The notes: generated from the sequence alone by a model not told the origin. Positions 6,223 through 13,415 are shown, counted from the stretch's first letter. The stretch is 21,962 nt of DNA from an uncultured Bacilli bacterium (GCA_948479395.1 CAOLUI010000017.1:1-21962); one strand, 5' to 3'. Numbers and translations: made by a program.

Positions 6223-7168
6223 GAGAATTTATAATTAAATTAACATTTTTGTTATCATTTTTGACATCAAATTCTACACTTTTAATGTTATAAGTATCTC
6301 TTAAAGAAAGAAATATGGTATATTGAACTTCTTCAATGATACTAGAATTGTCTAAATCATTTAAAAGATATTTATTAAAACTAAGTTTTATTTCATTTTC
6401 TTTTATTTGATAATCAGTTATTTGAGCGTTAGCATTTAAGTAGCTTATAAGTTTACTTTCATAAATAGGAGAACTTTTTAGTTTTTCGATAATTATTTCA
6501 ACTTTTTCTTGATCGGCATTATTAACATAGGTAATAGGAACATAATAAAAGACATTTTCACTTTTACTTCCATAATAAATAGTAGTTTTTTTTGTATCTT
6601 TAATACTATCTATTTCATAAACTTTATTTATACCAAAATTTTTGTCTAATATGGGGGGTAATTTTTCTTTACTAAAGGGAAGAGTTGTTAATTGCTCGCC
6701 ATTAACAAAAATTAAGATGTTATTTATTTCTTCTAATTCTGTTAAAGAATAAACAAGAGCCTCAATCATTTTTCGTTCGTTTTTTTCAGTAGTGTTTAAA
6801 AATTCTTGAGAAAAATCAATTTTTAATAAGCCTTTTTCTAAAGTGACATCATTAATTTTAGTTCCTGAGGGGATTATCCCATGGAAATTAGTGGGTAAAT
6901 ATTCACTTTCAGAACTATTAATGGTTAAGTTATGGATTATTTCTTTTATTTTTTTTATGATTTCTTCATTTTTGATCATTATATTTACACGAGAAACGTA
7001 TTCTGATTGGTCTAGGAGGTAAATAGCACTTTTTTGAACATTTGTATAACTTAGATTTTGTTTGTATTCATTAGTTTTTATTTTAGTAGGAAATAAATAG
7101 GTAATCAAAAAAATAAGAAGAGCAAGAGTAGATATTGAAAGTCTTCGAATAATTCCTTTTTTTAACAT
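6215..7168 (-). CDS. gerM: GerM-like sporulation protein with two GerMN domains
   Basis: In Bacillus subtilis GerM is an outer-forespore-membrane lipoprotein needed to assemble the SpoIIIA-SpoIIQ complex. This 317-aa protein has an N-terminal membrane segment (about 12-27) and two repeats of the GerMN pattern. The first covers about 55-165, with a GTKINDVTLEKGLLKIDFSQEF core. The second covers about 195-310, with ITDYQIKENEIKLSFNKYLL. The length is close to that of GerM. It lacks a lipobox cysteine, so it is anchored by the transmembrane helix instead of lipid. The ribosome-binding site is TTAGGTGAAAA. It is the third of three minus-strand sporulation genes, separated from gerE by a terminator, and therefore needs its own promoter, which I could not identify with confidence. 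Confidence 0.85.
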   Translation of the reverse strand: MLKKGIIRRLSISTLALLIFLITYLFPTKIKTNEYKQNLSYTNVQKSAIYLLDQSEYVSRVNIMIKNEEIIKKIKEIIHNLTINSSESEYLPTNFHGIIPSGTKINDVTLEKGLLKIDFSQEFLNTTEKNERKMIEALVYSLTELEEINNILIFVNGEQLTTLPFSKEKLPPILDKNFGINKVYEIDSIKDTKKTTIYYGSKSENVFYYVPITYVNNADQEKVEIIIEKLKSSPIYESKLISYLNANAQITDYQIKENEIKLSFNKYLLNDLDNSSIIEEVQYTIFLSLRDTYNIKSVEFDVKNDNKNVNLIINSLE

Positions 7169-7217
7169 GTATTTTCACCTAATTAATTATATTGTTAAAA
7201 AATTTTTTTATGCTTAA

Positions 7218-7242
7218 TAAAAAAATCTCATCCTAAGATGAG
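7218..7242 (-). terminator. Terminator after gerE
   Basis: On the minus strand CTCATC (7242-7237) and GATGAG (7232-7227) pair around a 4-nt loop, followed by a U tract from the A run at 7219-7225. Confidence 0.8.
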
Positions 7243-7252
7243 TTAGTTTTAA

Positions 7253-7459
7253 TTAAATATTAATTTCTCCTAGTTTAATTAATTCTACAACGGCTTGGGC
7301 ACGTCCTTTAACACCTAATTTTTGCATTGCATTAGAAATGTGATTTCTGACAGTTTTTTCGCTGATTCCTAAAAATTCTGATATATCTTTGGTTGATTTA
7401 TTTAAAACTAATAATTCAAAAATTTCTTGTTCTCTTGTTGTTAGAATTCCTTTTTTCAT
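7253..7459 (-). CDS. gerE: GerE, LuxR-type late sporulation regulator
   Basis: GerE is a DNA-binding protein of the mother cell that acts last in the B. subtilis sporulation cascade, switching spore-coat genes on or off with sigma-K. The 68 residues are almost entirely the LuxR/GerE helix-turn-helix: LTTREQEIFELLV (7-19), KDISEFLGISEKTVRNHISNAMQKLGVKGRAQAVVELIKLGE. The recognition region SEKTVRNHISNAMQKLGVKGR appears identical or nearly so to my recollection of B. subtilis GerE (74 aa). No receiver or ligand domain is attached, as expected for GerE and unlike other LuxR regulators. The ribosome-binding site is GAGAGG. A sigma-K-like promoter lies upstream. Confidence 0.93.
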   Translation of the reverse strand: MKKGILTTREQEIFELLVLNKSTKDISEFLGISEKTVRNHISNAMQKLGVKGRAQAVVELIKLGEINI

Positions 7460-7495
7460 TTTGGACCTCTCTTTCTTTAATACTTTATACTAATG

Positions 7496-7522
7496 TATAT
7501 TATGAAGTATTTTGTATTAAGT
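7496..7522 (-). promoter_or_regulatory. Sigma-K-type promoter of gerE
   Basis: The minus strand reads AC (7522-7521), 16 nt, then CATAATATA (7504-7496). This fits the AC-N16-CATAnnnTA consensus of mother-cell sigma-K. In B. subtilis gerE is transcribed by sigma-K, so the element and the gene agree. The predicted start is about 30 nt before the gerE ATG at 7459. Confidence 0.7.
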
Positions 7523-7547
7523 GAGAGAAAGGGCCTAAAAAAGGGAA

Positions 7548-8042
7548 TTATCCTTGAAATTTTACAGTAATGTATATTTTTTGTTCATATTCTTCTTGAA
7601 TGGTGCGGATAATATTATTAGCTAAAGTACTATTGTGTTCTTTGCTAGCAATTGTAACATTTATTTGATCATTTTTAATTTTGACAAAAGATTCTAATTT
7701 ATAAGTATCTTTTATTTTTTGTTCTAATTTGTCTTCTTTGCCTTTGTTAGAATTAAGTGTTTGAAGAGAATTGTAGGCATCATTTTTTTCTTGAAGTGAA
7801 GCGGTATCATCTAAAAGAATTGTTTGGAGATTTTCCATTTCTTGCATCATTTCTTCTTCATCTTTAACTCTTAAAGAGACTAAAATGCTGCTGTTGGTCG
7901 TTTCAACTACTTCTTGTTCTTTAGATACTTCACTTGTTTTTAGAGCTAATAAGTCATTATCTTTTATAGTTACATAATAAATGCTTAATACTAATATTAA
8001 ACTGAACAACGTTACAAACCATAATCCTTGTTTATTAATCAT
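7548..8042 (-). CDS. spoIIIAH: Stage III sporulation protein AH
   Basis: SpoIIIAH is a mother-cell membrane protein whose extracellular YscJ/FliF-like ring domain binds SpoIIQ across the intermembrane space of the forespore. The 164-aa protein has one transmembrane helix (about 7-27) followed by a polar linker. The conserved core includes ASLQEKNDAYNSLQTLNSNKGKEDKLEQKIK, then KIKNDQINVTIASKEHN and the terminal YITVKFQ motif, which is family-typical. It is shorter than the B. subtilis protein (about 218 aa), mainly in the linker. The ribosome-binding site is TGGAGGG. It stands alone here, not in a spoIIIAA-AH operon, and is followed by gerE and gerM, whose product belongs to the same complex. 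Confidence 0.9.
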   Translation of the reverse strand: MINKQGLWFVTLFSLILVLSIYYVTIKDNDLLALKTSEVSKEQEVVETTNSSILVSLRVKDEEEMMQEMENLQTILLDDTASLQEKNDAYNSLQTLNSNKGKEDKLEQKIKDTYKLESFVKIKNDQINVTIASKEHNSTLANNIIRTIQEEYEQKIYITVKFQG

Positions 8043-8094
8043 TTTTTCCCTCCAGTTATTAAGAATATATGTATTTATATTTTATTTATGATAA

Positions 8095-8123
8095 TTTACA
8101 ACTAAATTTTTTAATGTTATAAT
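8095..8123 (+). promoter_or_regulatory. Promoter of the CmpB-like gene
   Basis: TTTACA (8095-8100), a 17-nt spacer and TATAAT (8118-8123) with a preceding TGT give a near-ideal vegetative promoter. Confidence 0.85.
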
Positions 8124-8140
8124 TTTTTTATGGTGATTAT

Positions 8141-8890
8141 ATGGACAAATTGTCTTACTGGTTTTGGATTTTTTTGATATATAGTTTTTTAGGCTATATT
8201 TGTGAAGTAATATGTAGCAGTATTTGGCAAAAAAAGTTAGTTAATCGTGGTTTTTTATGTGGGCCTTGGTTACCTATATATGGAGTAGGGAGTATATTTA
8301 TTCTTTTTACTCTTTTAAGATTTAAAAATGATCCTTTAATGGTTTTTATTTTAGGTGCTGTGATTACATCAGCATTAGAGTATTTTACAAGTTTTTTATT
8401 AGAAAAAATTTTTCATAATAAATGGTGGGATTATGAGGATCACAAATGTAATATTAATGGTCGAATTTGTTTACAAAATACTTTATTGTTTGGAATGGGT
8501 TCATTGGCTATTATATATTTGGCTGATCCCTTAGTTACAAAGTTTTTAAATAATATATCATCTCTTGGAATGAATATATTAGCGTTGGTTTTCTTTTTAC
8601 TTTTTTTGATTGATTGTGTTTATTCTTTTGTTGTTGCTTATAATTTGAGGAATCGAATAATTATATGTGAAGAATTAAAAAAGCAAAAAATTGCTAAAAT
8701 TCCTGGTATGTTAGAGCAAATTATAAAAGAAAGAGTAGAAAATTTTAAGACTTATCCAAAACGTTTGTTAGATGCTTTTCCTAATTTGAAGAGATACAAT
8801 TATAAAGAACTGGAAATAATGAAAAAAGTTAGAGAAAAAAATAAAAAACGTTTGAAAAAGAAAAGAAGAGTTAAACGAAAAAGAAAATAA
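8141..8890 (+). CDS. CmpB-family (PF06541-like) multispan membrane protein
   Basis: The 249-aa protein has about five hydrophobic helices in the first 170 residues and a long, very basic cytoplasmic tail (last 20 residues almost all Lys/Arg). Family-typical stretches are WFWIFLIYSFLGYICEVI (7-24), NRGFLCGPWLPIYGVGSIFIL (35-55), TSALEYFTSFLLEKIFHNKWWDYEDHKCNINGRICLQN. The family is listed as 'putative ABC transporter type IV', but its real function is not established and no ATPase is attached. The start is set by GGTGAT 8 nt upstream. It is transcribed alone and ends in a terminator that overlaps its stop codon. Adjacency to the bacteriocin operon (62 nt) may be accidental. Confidence 0.85.
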   Translation: MDKLSYWFWIFLIYSFLGYICEVICSSIWQKKLVNRGFLCGPWLPIYGVGSIFILFTLLRFKNDPLMVFILGAVITSALEYFTSFLLEKIFHNKWWDYEDHKCNINGRICLQNTLLFGMGSLAIIYLADPLVTKFLNNISSLGMNILALVFFLLFLIDCVYSFVVAYNLRNRIIICEELKKQKIAKIPGMLEQIIKERVENFKTYPKRLLDAFPNLKRYNYKELEIMKKVREKNKKRLKKKRRVKRKRK

Positions 8891-8905
8891 TTTTTTTCGT
8901 TTTTT
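8873..8905 (+). terminator. Terminator overlapping the end of the CmpB-like gene
   Basis: AAACGAAAAA (8873-8882) pairs with TTTTTCGTTT (8893-8902), with a T run to 8905. The left arm lies in the last codons of the gene. Confidence 0.65.
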
Positions 8906-8920
8906 AAAGGAAAAAACAAA

Positions 8921-8951
8921 TTTGCCTTGTATATATGTAGTAGGAGGCAAA
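8921..8951 (+). promoter_or_regulatory. Inverted repeat covering the ribosome-binding site of the exporter gene
   Basis: TTTGCCT (8921-8927) is complementary to AGGCAAA (8945-8951). The right arm contains part of the Shine-Dalgarno AGGAGG (8942-8947), so a hairpin would hide it. Equally it could be a protein-binding site. TG-TATATAT (about 8928-8936) between the arms may be a weak -10, in which case the left arm is not transcribed and the operator reading is favoured. Confidence 0.35.
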
Positions 8952-8952
8952 A

Positions 8953-11004
8953 ATGAAACATTATGAAATAGTGAGACAACAAGATTTAAAAGATTGTGGA
9001 GCATGTGCTTTATTATCAATCATTAGGCATTATGATGGCTTTGTTCCTTTAGAAAAAATTCGAAAAGACACTCACACTTCGCTAGAAGGAACAACAGCCT
9101 ATAATCTTGTTGAGGCAGCAAAGAGTTATGGTTTTGATTCACATGGTTTATATTTAAGTGATTTAAGTGATTTAAATAATATAATCTTTCCAGCTATTGC
9201 TCATGTAGAAGTAAAACATTTATCTCATTTTGTAGTTATTTATAAAATAAATAATAATAAAATAGAGATAATGGATCCAGCAAAAGGAAAAGTAAAAATG
9301 CTATTAAAAGATTTTCAGAATATTTGGACAGGGAATTTAATTTTGTTTTACCCTAAATACTCGTTACCAAAAACCAATCCTATTAATTTTTACAAAGATT
9401 TTTTTGTTCAAATGTTAAAGTATGAAAAGAAAAATATAGTTTTAATAGTTTTTTTAACGATTATTTTTACTGGTTTAACTATTTTTACAAGTTTTTATTT
9501 TAAAATCGGGGTTAATTTTTTAACAGAGAATAATAAATATAATATATTGGCTTATGCATCTATTCCTTTTTTCTTTCTGTTTTTTGTTAAGATAGTCATA
9601 TATTATTTAAAAAATTATTTTAAAATGATTTTAAATAAAAATATTGATGGATATTTATATGATACTTTTATTAGGCGTTTGTTTTTGCTTCCCAATTATT
9701 TTATTAAAGATAGAACGACGGGAGAGATTATGTTACGTATTTCAGAATTAGATAATTTTAAATTATTTTTTGGTGAAATAATTACAACTGTATGTATAGA
9801 TTCTATCTTATCTATTGGTATAGGAATAATTTTATTAAGAATGAATATTAAATTATTTTTGCTTCTTTGTTTTTTTAGTTTAATATATTTATTTTATGGA
9901 ATTATTTCGGGAAAGATACTTTATAAGAAATTTTTTGCTACTAATGAAAAAGAAGTTGATTTTCAATCTCAGGTGGGAGAAAACTTAGATTCGTTGATAA
10001 CGATTAAAAATTTGAATGTTTTAAAATTAGCTGTTAAAAAAGCAGAAGTAAAGTTATTTAGATTTTTGAAAGATAATTTTGCTTTGAATAAAAAGGTTTT
10101 AAATATAAGCACATTTTCTTTTTTCCTGGAAGAAATATTACAGTTTATGCTTATTACAGGAGGATTATTAGAAATACTAAATCAAAATATGACATTAATT
10201 AATTTGGTAACTTTTGAAAGTTTATTAGTTTATTTTATTAATCCTTTTAAAAATATTATTCAGTTAATACCAAATTATAATTGCATAAAAGTGAATTTAG
10301 AAAAAATTAATAGTTTTTTTGAAATCGAGTTGGAAGATGAAAAAAAAGGATTAGAAAATTTTCAAACAGGTGATATTTTGATAAAAGACTTTAGTTTTGG
10401 TTATAATAAATTTAAGCTTCTTTTTGATAAGTTTAATTTGAGAATTAAAGAAAACAGTTGTGTTTTATTCAAAGGGGTTAGTGGTAGTGGTAAATCAACA
10501 CTGTGTCAAATTATAAGTCGTTTAATTAAGGCTGAAAATAGTAGTATTAAAATTGGTAGGGTGAATATAAATGATTATAGTTTAGAGACAATTCATCAAA
10601 ATATTACTTATGTTGGTCAGAAAGAGTTTTTGATTCAAGAAACAATAGGGAATAATATAAGGTTTTATCGGGAAATTGATGAAAAAAAATTTAAAAAAAT
10701 TGTCGAAATTTGTCATATTGAGGAAATTGTAGAGAAAAAGCCTTTTCGATATGAAACTTTTCTTTTAAAAGATTCAATGAATCTTTCAGGGGGAGAAAAA
10801 CAACGAATAATATTAGCACGAGCTTTGTTAAATGATTTTAAAATATTAATTTTGGATGAAGCTTTAAGCGAAGTTAATGAAGACTTAGAAATAGATATTA
10901 TTAAGAGAATAAAAAGTTATTATTATAAAAAAACAATAATATATGTAAGTCATAAAAATCATGAACAATTTTTTGATAAAGTTTATGATTTTGGGGGATT
11001 TTAA
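8953..11004 (+). CDS. Bacteriocin-processing ABC exporter with N-terminal C39 peptidase
   Basis: The 683-aa protein cleaves double-glycine leaders and exports the mature peptides (PCAT class). The C39 peptidase covers about 1-135: Gln9/Gln10 (oxyanion), Cys15 in DCGAC, His92 in LSHFVV and Asp108 in MDPAKGK form the catalytic set. The transmembrane domain covers about 160-440. The nucleotide-binding domain has Walker A GVSGSGKST (508-516), a Q-loop Gln556, signature LSGGEKQR (611-618), Walker B ILILDE (631-636) and H-loop His667. All catalytic residues are present. The last domain is compact, ending 16 residues after His667. The gene has a strong AGGAGG site and its stop codon directly abuts the next ATG. 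The two GG peptides 440 and 584 nt downstream are its likely substrates. Confidence 0.95.
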   Translation: MKHYEIVRQQDLKDCGACALLSIIRHYDGFVPLEKIRKDTHTSLEGTTAYNLVEAAKSYGFDSHGLYLSDLSDLNNIIFPAIAHVEVKHLSHFVVIYKINNNKIEIMDPAKGKVKMLLKDFQNIWTGNLILFYPKYSLPKTNPINFYKDFFVQMLKYEKKNIVLIVFLTIIFTGLTIFTSFYFKIGVNFLTENNKYNILAYASIPFFFLFFVKIVIYYLKNYFKMILNKNIDGYLYDTFIRRLFLLPNYFIKDRTTGEIMLRISELDNFKLFFGEIITTVCIDSILSIGIGIILLRMNIKLFLLLCFFSLIYLFYGIISGKILYKKFFATNEKEVDFQSQVGENLDSLITIKNLNVLKLAVKKAEVKLFRFLKDNFALNKKVLNISTFSFFLEEILQFMLITGGLLEILNQNMTLINLVTFESLLVYFINPFKNIIQLIPNYNCIKVNLEKINSFFEIELEDEKKGLENFQTGDILIKDFSFGYNKFKLLFDKFNLRIKENSCVLFKGVSGSGKSTLCQIISRLIKAENSSIKIGRVNINDYSLETIHQNITYVGQKEFLIQETIGNNIRFYREIDEKKFKKIVEICHIEEIVEKKPFRYETFLLKDSMNLSGGEKQRIILARALLNDFKILILDEALSEVNEDLEIDIIKRIKSYYYKKTIIYVSHKNHEQFFDKVYDFGGF

Positions 11005-11436
11005 ATGAAAGATGAATATAAATTTAATTTAAATAATTATCTTTTAAATAATAATAGAAAACAAATTTTTTTGGGCATTTTAGTACTAATAATTTTGATC
11101 TGTTTTATTACAATATCGTTGGTTTTTCATGTATATAATATCCAAACTGTTAGAGCAAAAACGATTTGTGAACACAATGAATGTATTTTAAATTTTTATA
11201 ATAGTGATTTTATAAATAATAATTATAAATTTGTTAAAATTAAGAAAAAACAATATAAGATTGAAAAAATAGTATGGGCAGAACCTTTTTTTAATCAAAA
11301 TAATATATTATTTCAAGAAGTATCTTTAATTTTAAAAGATTATAAGGGACAAAATAATAAAATAATTGAAATAGAAATTTATAAAAATAAAGATGTTTTA
11401 ATGAAAAAAATTTGGAAAATTCTTTTAGAAAGGTAG
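11005..11436 (+). CDS. Small single-span membrane protein of the bacteriocin locus (accessory or immunity candidate)
   Basis: The 143-aa ORF starts on the base after the exporter stop codon, so translation is coupled. A polar cytoplasmic N-terminus (1-19) contains NLNNYLLNNNRK, followed by one membrane helix (about 20-44) and an extracytoplasmic part that alternates short hydrophobic strands (YKFVKIKKKQYKIEKIVW, EVSLILKDY, KIIEIEIYKNK). The topology equals that of HlyD/MFP-type secretion accessory proteins, but it is about one third of their length and has no coiled coil. Two cysteines (TICEHNEC) could form a disulfide. Position between exporter and precursor genes supports a role in secretion. 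A self-immunity role is the main alternative. No family is recognised. Confidence 0.75.
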   Translation: MKDEYKFNLNNYLLNNNRKQIFLGILVLIILICFITISLVFHVYNIQTVRAKTICEHNECILNFYNSDFINNNYKFVKIKKKQYKIEKIVWAEPFFNQNNILFQEVSLILKDYKGQNNKIIEIEIYKNKDVLMKKIWKILLER

Positions 11437-11443
11437 TATTTTT

Positions 11444-11575
11444 ATGATATTAAATGAACAAGATTTGTTAAAAATTCAAGGGGGATCTAAATCGCTTTTG
11501 ATAGCTCTTGGAGCAGTAGGGGTTTTTATTGCTGGAGTGATTGATGGTTTTATTAGACCTTTAAAATGTAATTAG
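11444..11575 (+). CDS. Double-glycine bacteriocin precursor, peptide A
   Basis: The 43-aa ORF has leader MILNEQDLLKIQGG (14 residues, LSxxELxxIxGG type) and a 29-residue mature peptide starting at Ser. The mature part is a hydrophobic, Gly-rich helix (LLIALGAVGVFIAGVIDGFI) with a GxxxG motif (GVIDG, mature 17-21) and a short basic tail RPLKCN containing its only cysteine (mature 28). The start has AGAAAGG about 10 nt upstream. It lies 7 nt after the accessory gene and 12 nt before peptide B. The leader matches the C39 exporter encoded upstream. Antimicrobial activity is inferred; a signalling peptide is less likely because no sensor kinase or regulator is nearby. Confidence 0.88.
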   Translation: MILNEQDLLKIQGGSKSLLIALGAVGVFIAGVIDGFIRPLKCN

Positions 11576-11587
11576 AAGGAGATAAAA

Positions 11588-11743
11588 ATGAAGTTAAGTG
11601 AAAATGAATTAATAAATATTCAAGGAGGAGGAATTACAGCATCTTTTTTAAATGCAGCTGCAAGAGCAGTTAATACTGTCTTAGATCTTGGACGTACAGT
11701 GGGAAGTGCAATTAGAAGAATTTATAGTAAAAATTTCTGTTAA
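11588..11743 (+). CDS. Double-glycine bacteriocin precursor, peptide B
   Basis: The 51-aa ORF has leader MKLSENELINIQGG (14 residues) and a 37-residue mature peptide. The mature part is an amphipathic, basic helix (ITASFLNAAARAVNTVLDLG, then SAIRRIYSK) with one GxxxG motif (GRTVG, mature 21-25). Its only cysteine is the last residue (mature 37). The ribosome-binding site AAGGAG is 6 nt from the ATG, stronger than that of peptide A. The two leaders align without gaps, while the mature parts differ, as expected for the two partners of a class IIb bacteriocin. No dedicated immunity gene follows: 11744-11829 holds a promoter for the next gene. Confidence 0.88.
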   Translation: MKLSENELINIQGGGITASFLNAAARAVNTVLDLGRTVGSAIRRIYSKNFC

Positions 11744-11776
11744 ATTTGAAAATTAAAGAAAAGTTAGAATACTTTC

Positions 11777-11805
11777 TTGCTTCTAAAAAATTCTTGTTAT
11801 ATAAT
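11777..11805 (+). promoter_or_regulatory. Promoter of the pilin-like surface protein gene
   Basis: TTGCTT (11777-11782), a 17-nt spacer and TATAAT (11800-11805), with a second TATAAT directly following at 11806-11811. It separates this gene from the bacteriocin operon. Confidence 0.75.
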
Positions 11806-11829
11806 TATAATAGAATGGAGGAGGAATAT

Positions 11830-12618
11830 ATGAAGAGGAATAAAAGTGGTTTTATTGCAATTTCTCTAATATATTCCTTTTTTTTAGTACTTTTAATGAT
11901 GCTTTTAGCGATATTAGTTGATTATACTCACAATCGCGTTTTATTAAGTAAAGTTAAAAAAGCTACGCAAGAGAAGCTTAATGGGATTTCAAGTTTTAAT
12001 CCGATTGGAATAAAAGCTAAAACTAATGGAAGCAGATATTTTCCAGGAGAAGAAGTTTTTTATGCTAACCGATATTGGTATGTTATGGAAGATGATGATA
12101 CTTATATAACGATTTTTTTAAGAGATGCTTTAGAAGAAGAAGAGATAAAGGGTATTTTGCCAGTAGAATATCATAGTATAGCAAATGGTGTTAAAATGCA
12201 ACTTTGTTTGGATACCCAAGAGTCTTTAAATTGTTATAATTATGGGGAAAATAATTTAAGTTATACATGGGAAAATTCTTTGGCAAAATTAGTAACAAAT
12301 AGTTGGTTGGAAAATGATTTTTTATTACAAAAAGCTATTGCTTTAGGGACTTTATCTTTAATGAGTTTTACAGATGGAAATATTAATGCTGATGGAAGTG
12401 AAAAAACTTATGAAGAGTATGTAAGAATTCCCACTAAGAATGAAATAGTTCGAGATAATACCTGCGAATATATATGGACACTATCGGTAGGAGAAGAGAA
12501 TAGTGTTTTTAGAATTAAAAATTGTAATTCTTTTACTTCAATTGAGGAACTTATTGAGACTCCTGTTACAAATAGAATTGCAGGAATTCATCCGATTATT
12601 AAAGTGAAAAAAATTTAA
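11830..12618 (+). CDS. Pilin-like N-terminally anchored surface protein
   Basis: The ATG at 11830 is chosen because GGAGGAGG lies 5 nt upstream; the longer frame from the TTG at 11746 would run through the promoter. The 262-aa protein begins MKRNKSGFIAISLIYSFF. This is a short basic head, Gly-Phe and a hydrophobic helix (about 8-32), which resembles type IV prepilin N-termini (G/F cleavage site) without the usual Glu5. The exterior part has RYFPGEEVFYANRYWYVMED, a cysteine pair CLDTQESLNC and a second pair near the C-terminus, and the segment YVRIPTKNEI. The style resembles the surface-protein remnant at 3-828, but the two are not obviously homologous. No prepilin peptidase or assembly ATPase is in the window. 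The stop codon overlaps that of the convergent DUF368 gene. Confidence 0.75.
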   Translation: MKRNKSGFIAISLIYSFFLVLLMMLLAILVDYTHNRVLLSKVKKATQEKLNGISSFNPIGIKAKTNGSRYFPGEEVFYANRYWYVMEDDDTYITIFLRDALEEEEIKGILPVEYHSIANGVKMQLCLDTQESLNCYNYGENNLSYTWENSLAKLVTNSWLENDFLLQKAIALGTLSLMSFTDGNINADGSEKTYEEYVRIPTKNEIVRDNTCEYIWTLSVGEENSVFRIKNCNSFTSIEELIETPVTNRIAGIHPIIKVKKI

Positions 12619-13415
12619 CAAAATAAGTTAATAATTTTATAGAAAAGATAACTTATTAAAAGAAATATTAGATAATTTAATATTCCTTGATAAGATATGA
12701 TAGGTAGAGGAAGTAGTAAAATAGCACTCATAAAAACCATACCGATTATTAAACTCGAAAAAAATTGTGGATGTTTATTAATGAAAAAACAGGAAAATTT
12801 GCTACCTAAAAAGAAACCAATGGCATCACCAATAAAATAAAAAATTAAAGGGAGGGCTAAATAAAAATTAGTAAAATTTAAATTAGCTAAGAATGATTTA
12901 TAAAGAAAATATGGGCCAAGAAGCATCATAATCATCGAGCCTGAAATGCCAGGAATAATAGTGAAAAAACCATCAATTGTGCCACAAAAAACAAAGTAAA
13001 TTAAAAATAAAATATTTATTTTTGGATAATCAATTATTACTTTATCAATATCGCTAGAAAAAAAACTTAGGCAAATGATTAAAAGAATGCCTAAAATTAG
13101 CCATTTTATTTTTAAAGGCGTTTTTTCTTCTTTGATTAGAGTGGGTAAATGAAATAATATAAAGCCACTAAAAATAATCATGGTACCTTCGGGGATAAAA
13201 TAAAATAATAATTCTATAATTCGAGCAAAGCAAATGGTTCCGAATATAATTCCAGCAATTAAAGTGAGAATTAAAAGGATGTTTTCTTTTTGCTGATAAT
13301 TATTAATCGCTTTGGTAACTACATTATATTTTTTCGTAAGAACTAGGATGGTTCCTCCACTTATTCCAGGGATAAGACTTACAACACCAATTAAGAAACC
13401 TGTAAAAAAGATCAT
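12615..13415 (-). CDS. DUF368-family undecaprenyl-phosphate translocase
   Basis: DUF368 proteins (PopT type) were shown to recycle undecaprenyl phosphate, the lipid carrier of cell-wall synthesis, across the membrane. The 266-aa protein is almost wholly hydrophobic with about eight helices. It carries both inverted-repeat signatures of the family: LIPGISGGTIL (14-24) and a second TIIPGISGSMIMMLLG near the middle. The N-terminus MIFFTGFLIGVVSLIPG is slightly shorter than usual. The ribosome-binding site is ATGGTGAAA. It is convergent with the pilin-like gene (stop codons TTA/TAA share two bases) and divergent from lemA, so it forms a single-gene unit. Confidence 0.9.
   Translation of the reverse strand: MIFFTGFLIGVVSLIPGISGGTILVLTKKYNVVTKAINNYQQKENILLILTLIAGIIFGTICFARIIELLFYFIPEGTMIIFSGFILFHLPTLIKEEKTPLKIKWLILGILLIICLSFFSSDIDKVIIDYPKINILFLIYFVFCGTIDGFFTIIPGISGSMIMMLLGPYFLYKSFLANLNFTNFYLALPLIFYFIGDAIGFFLGSKFSCFFINKHPQFFSSLIIGMVFMSAILLLPLPIISYQGILNYLIFLLISYLFYKIINLFC
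12622..12657 (-). terminator. Possible terminator of the DUF368 gene within coding DNA
   Basis: AATAAGTTA (12622-12630) and TAACTTATT (12649-12657) form a 9-bp stem with an 18-nt loop, and a U tract (from the A run at 12607-12613) follows on the minus strand. It lies in the last codons of the gene, so coding and structure overlap. Confidence 0.4.

Noticed and set aside
8043..8094. Sigma-E-type promoter (CATATATT) for spoIIIAH
   Set aside because: A possible -10 exists on the minus strand, but the -35 is unclear and such A/T strings are frequent here by chance.
11746..11829. Longer start (TTG at 11746) for the pilin-like protein
   Set aside because: It would run across a good promoter and the GGAGGAGG ribosome-binding site and destroy the short basic head expected before the membrane helix.
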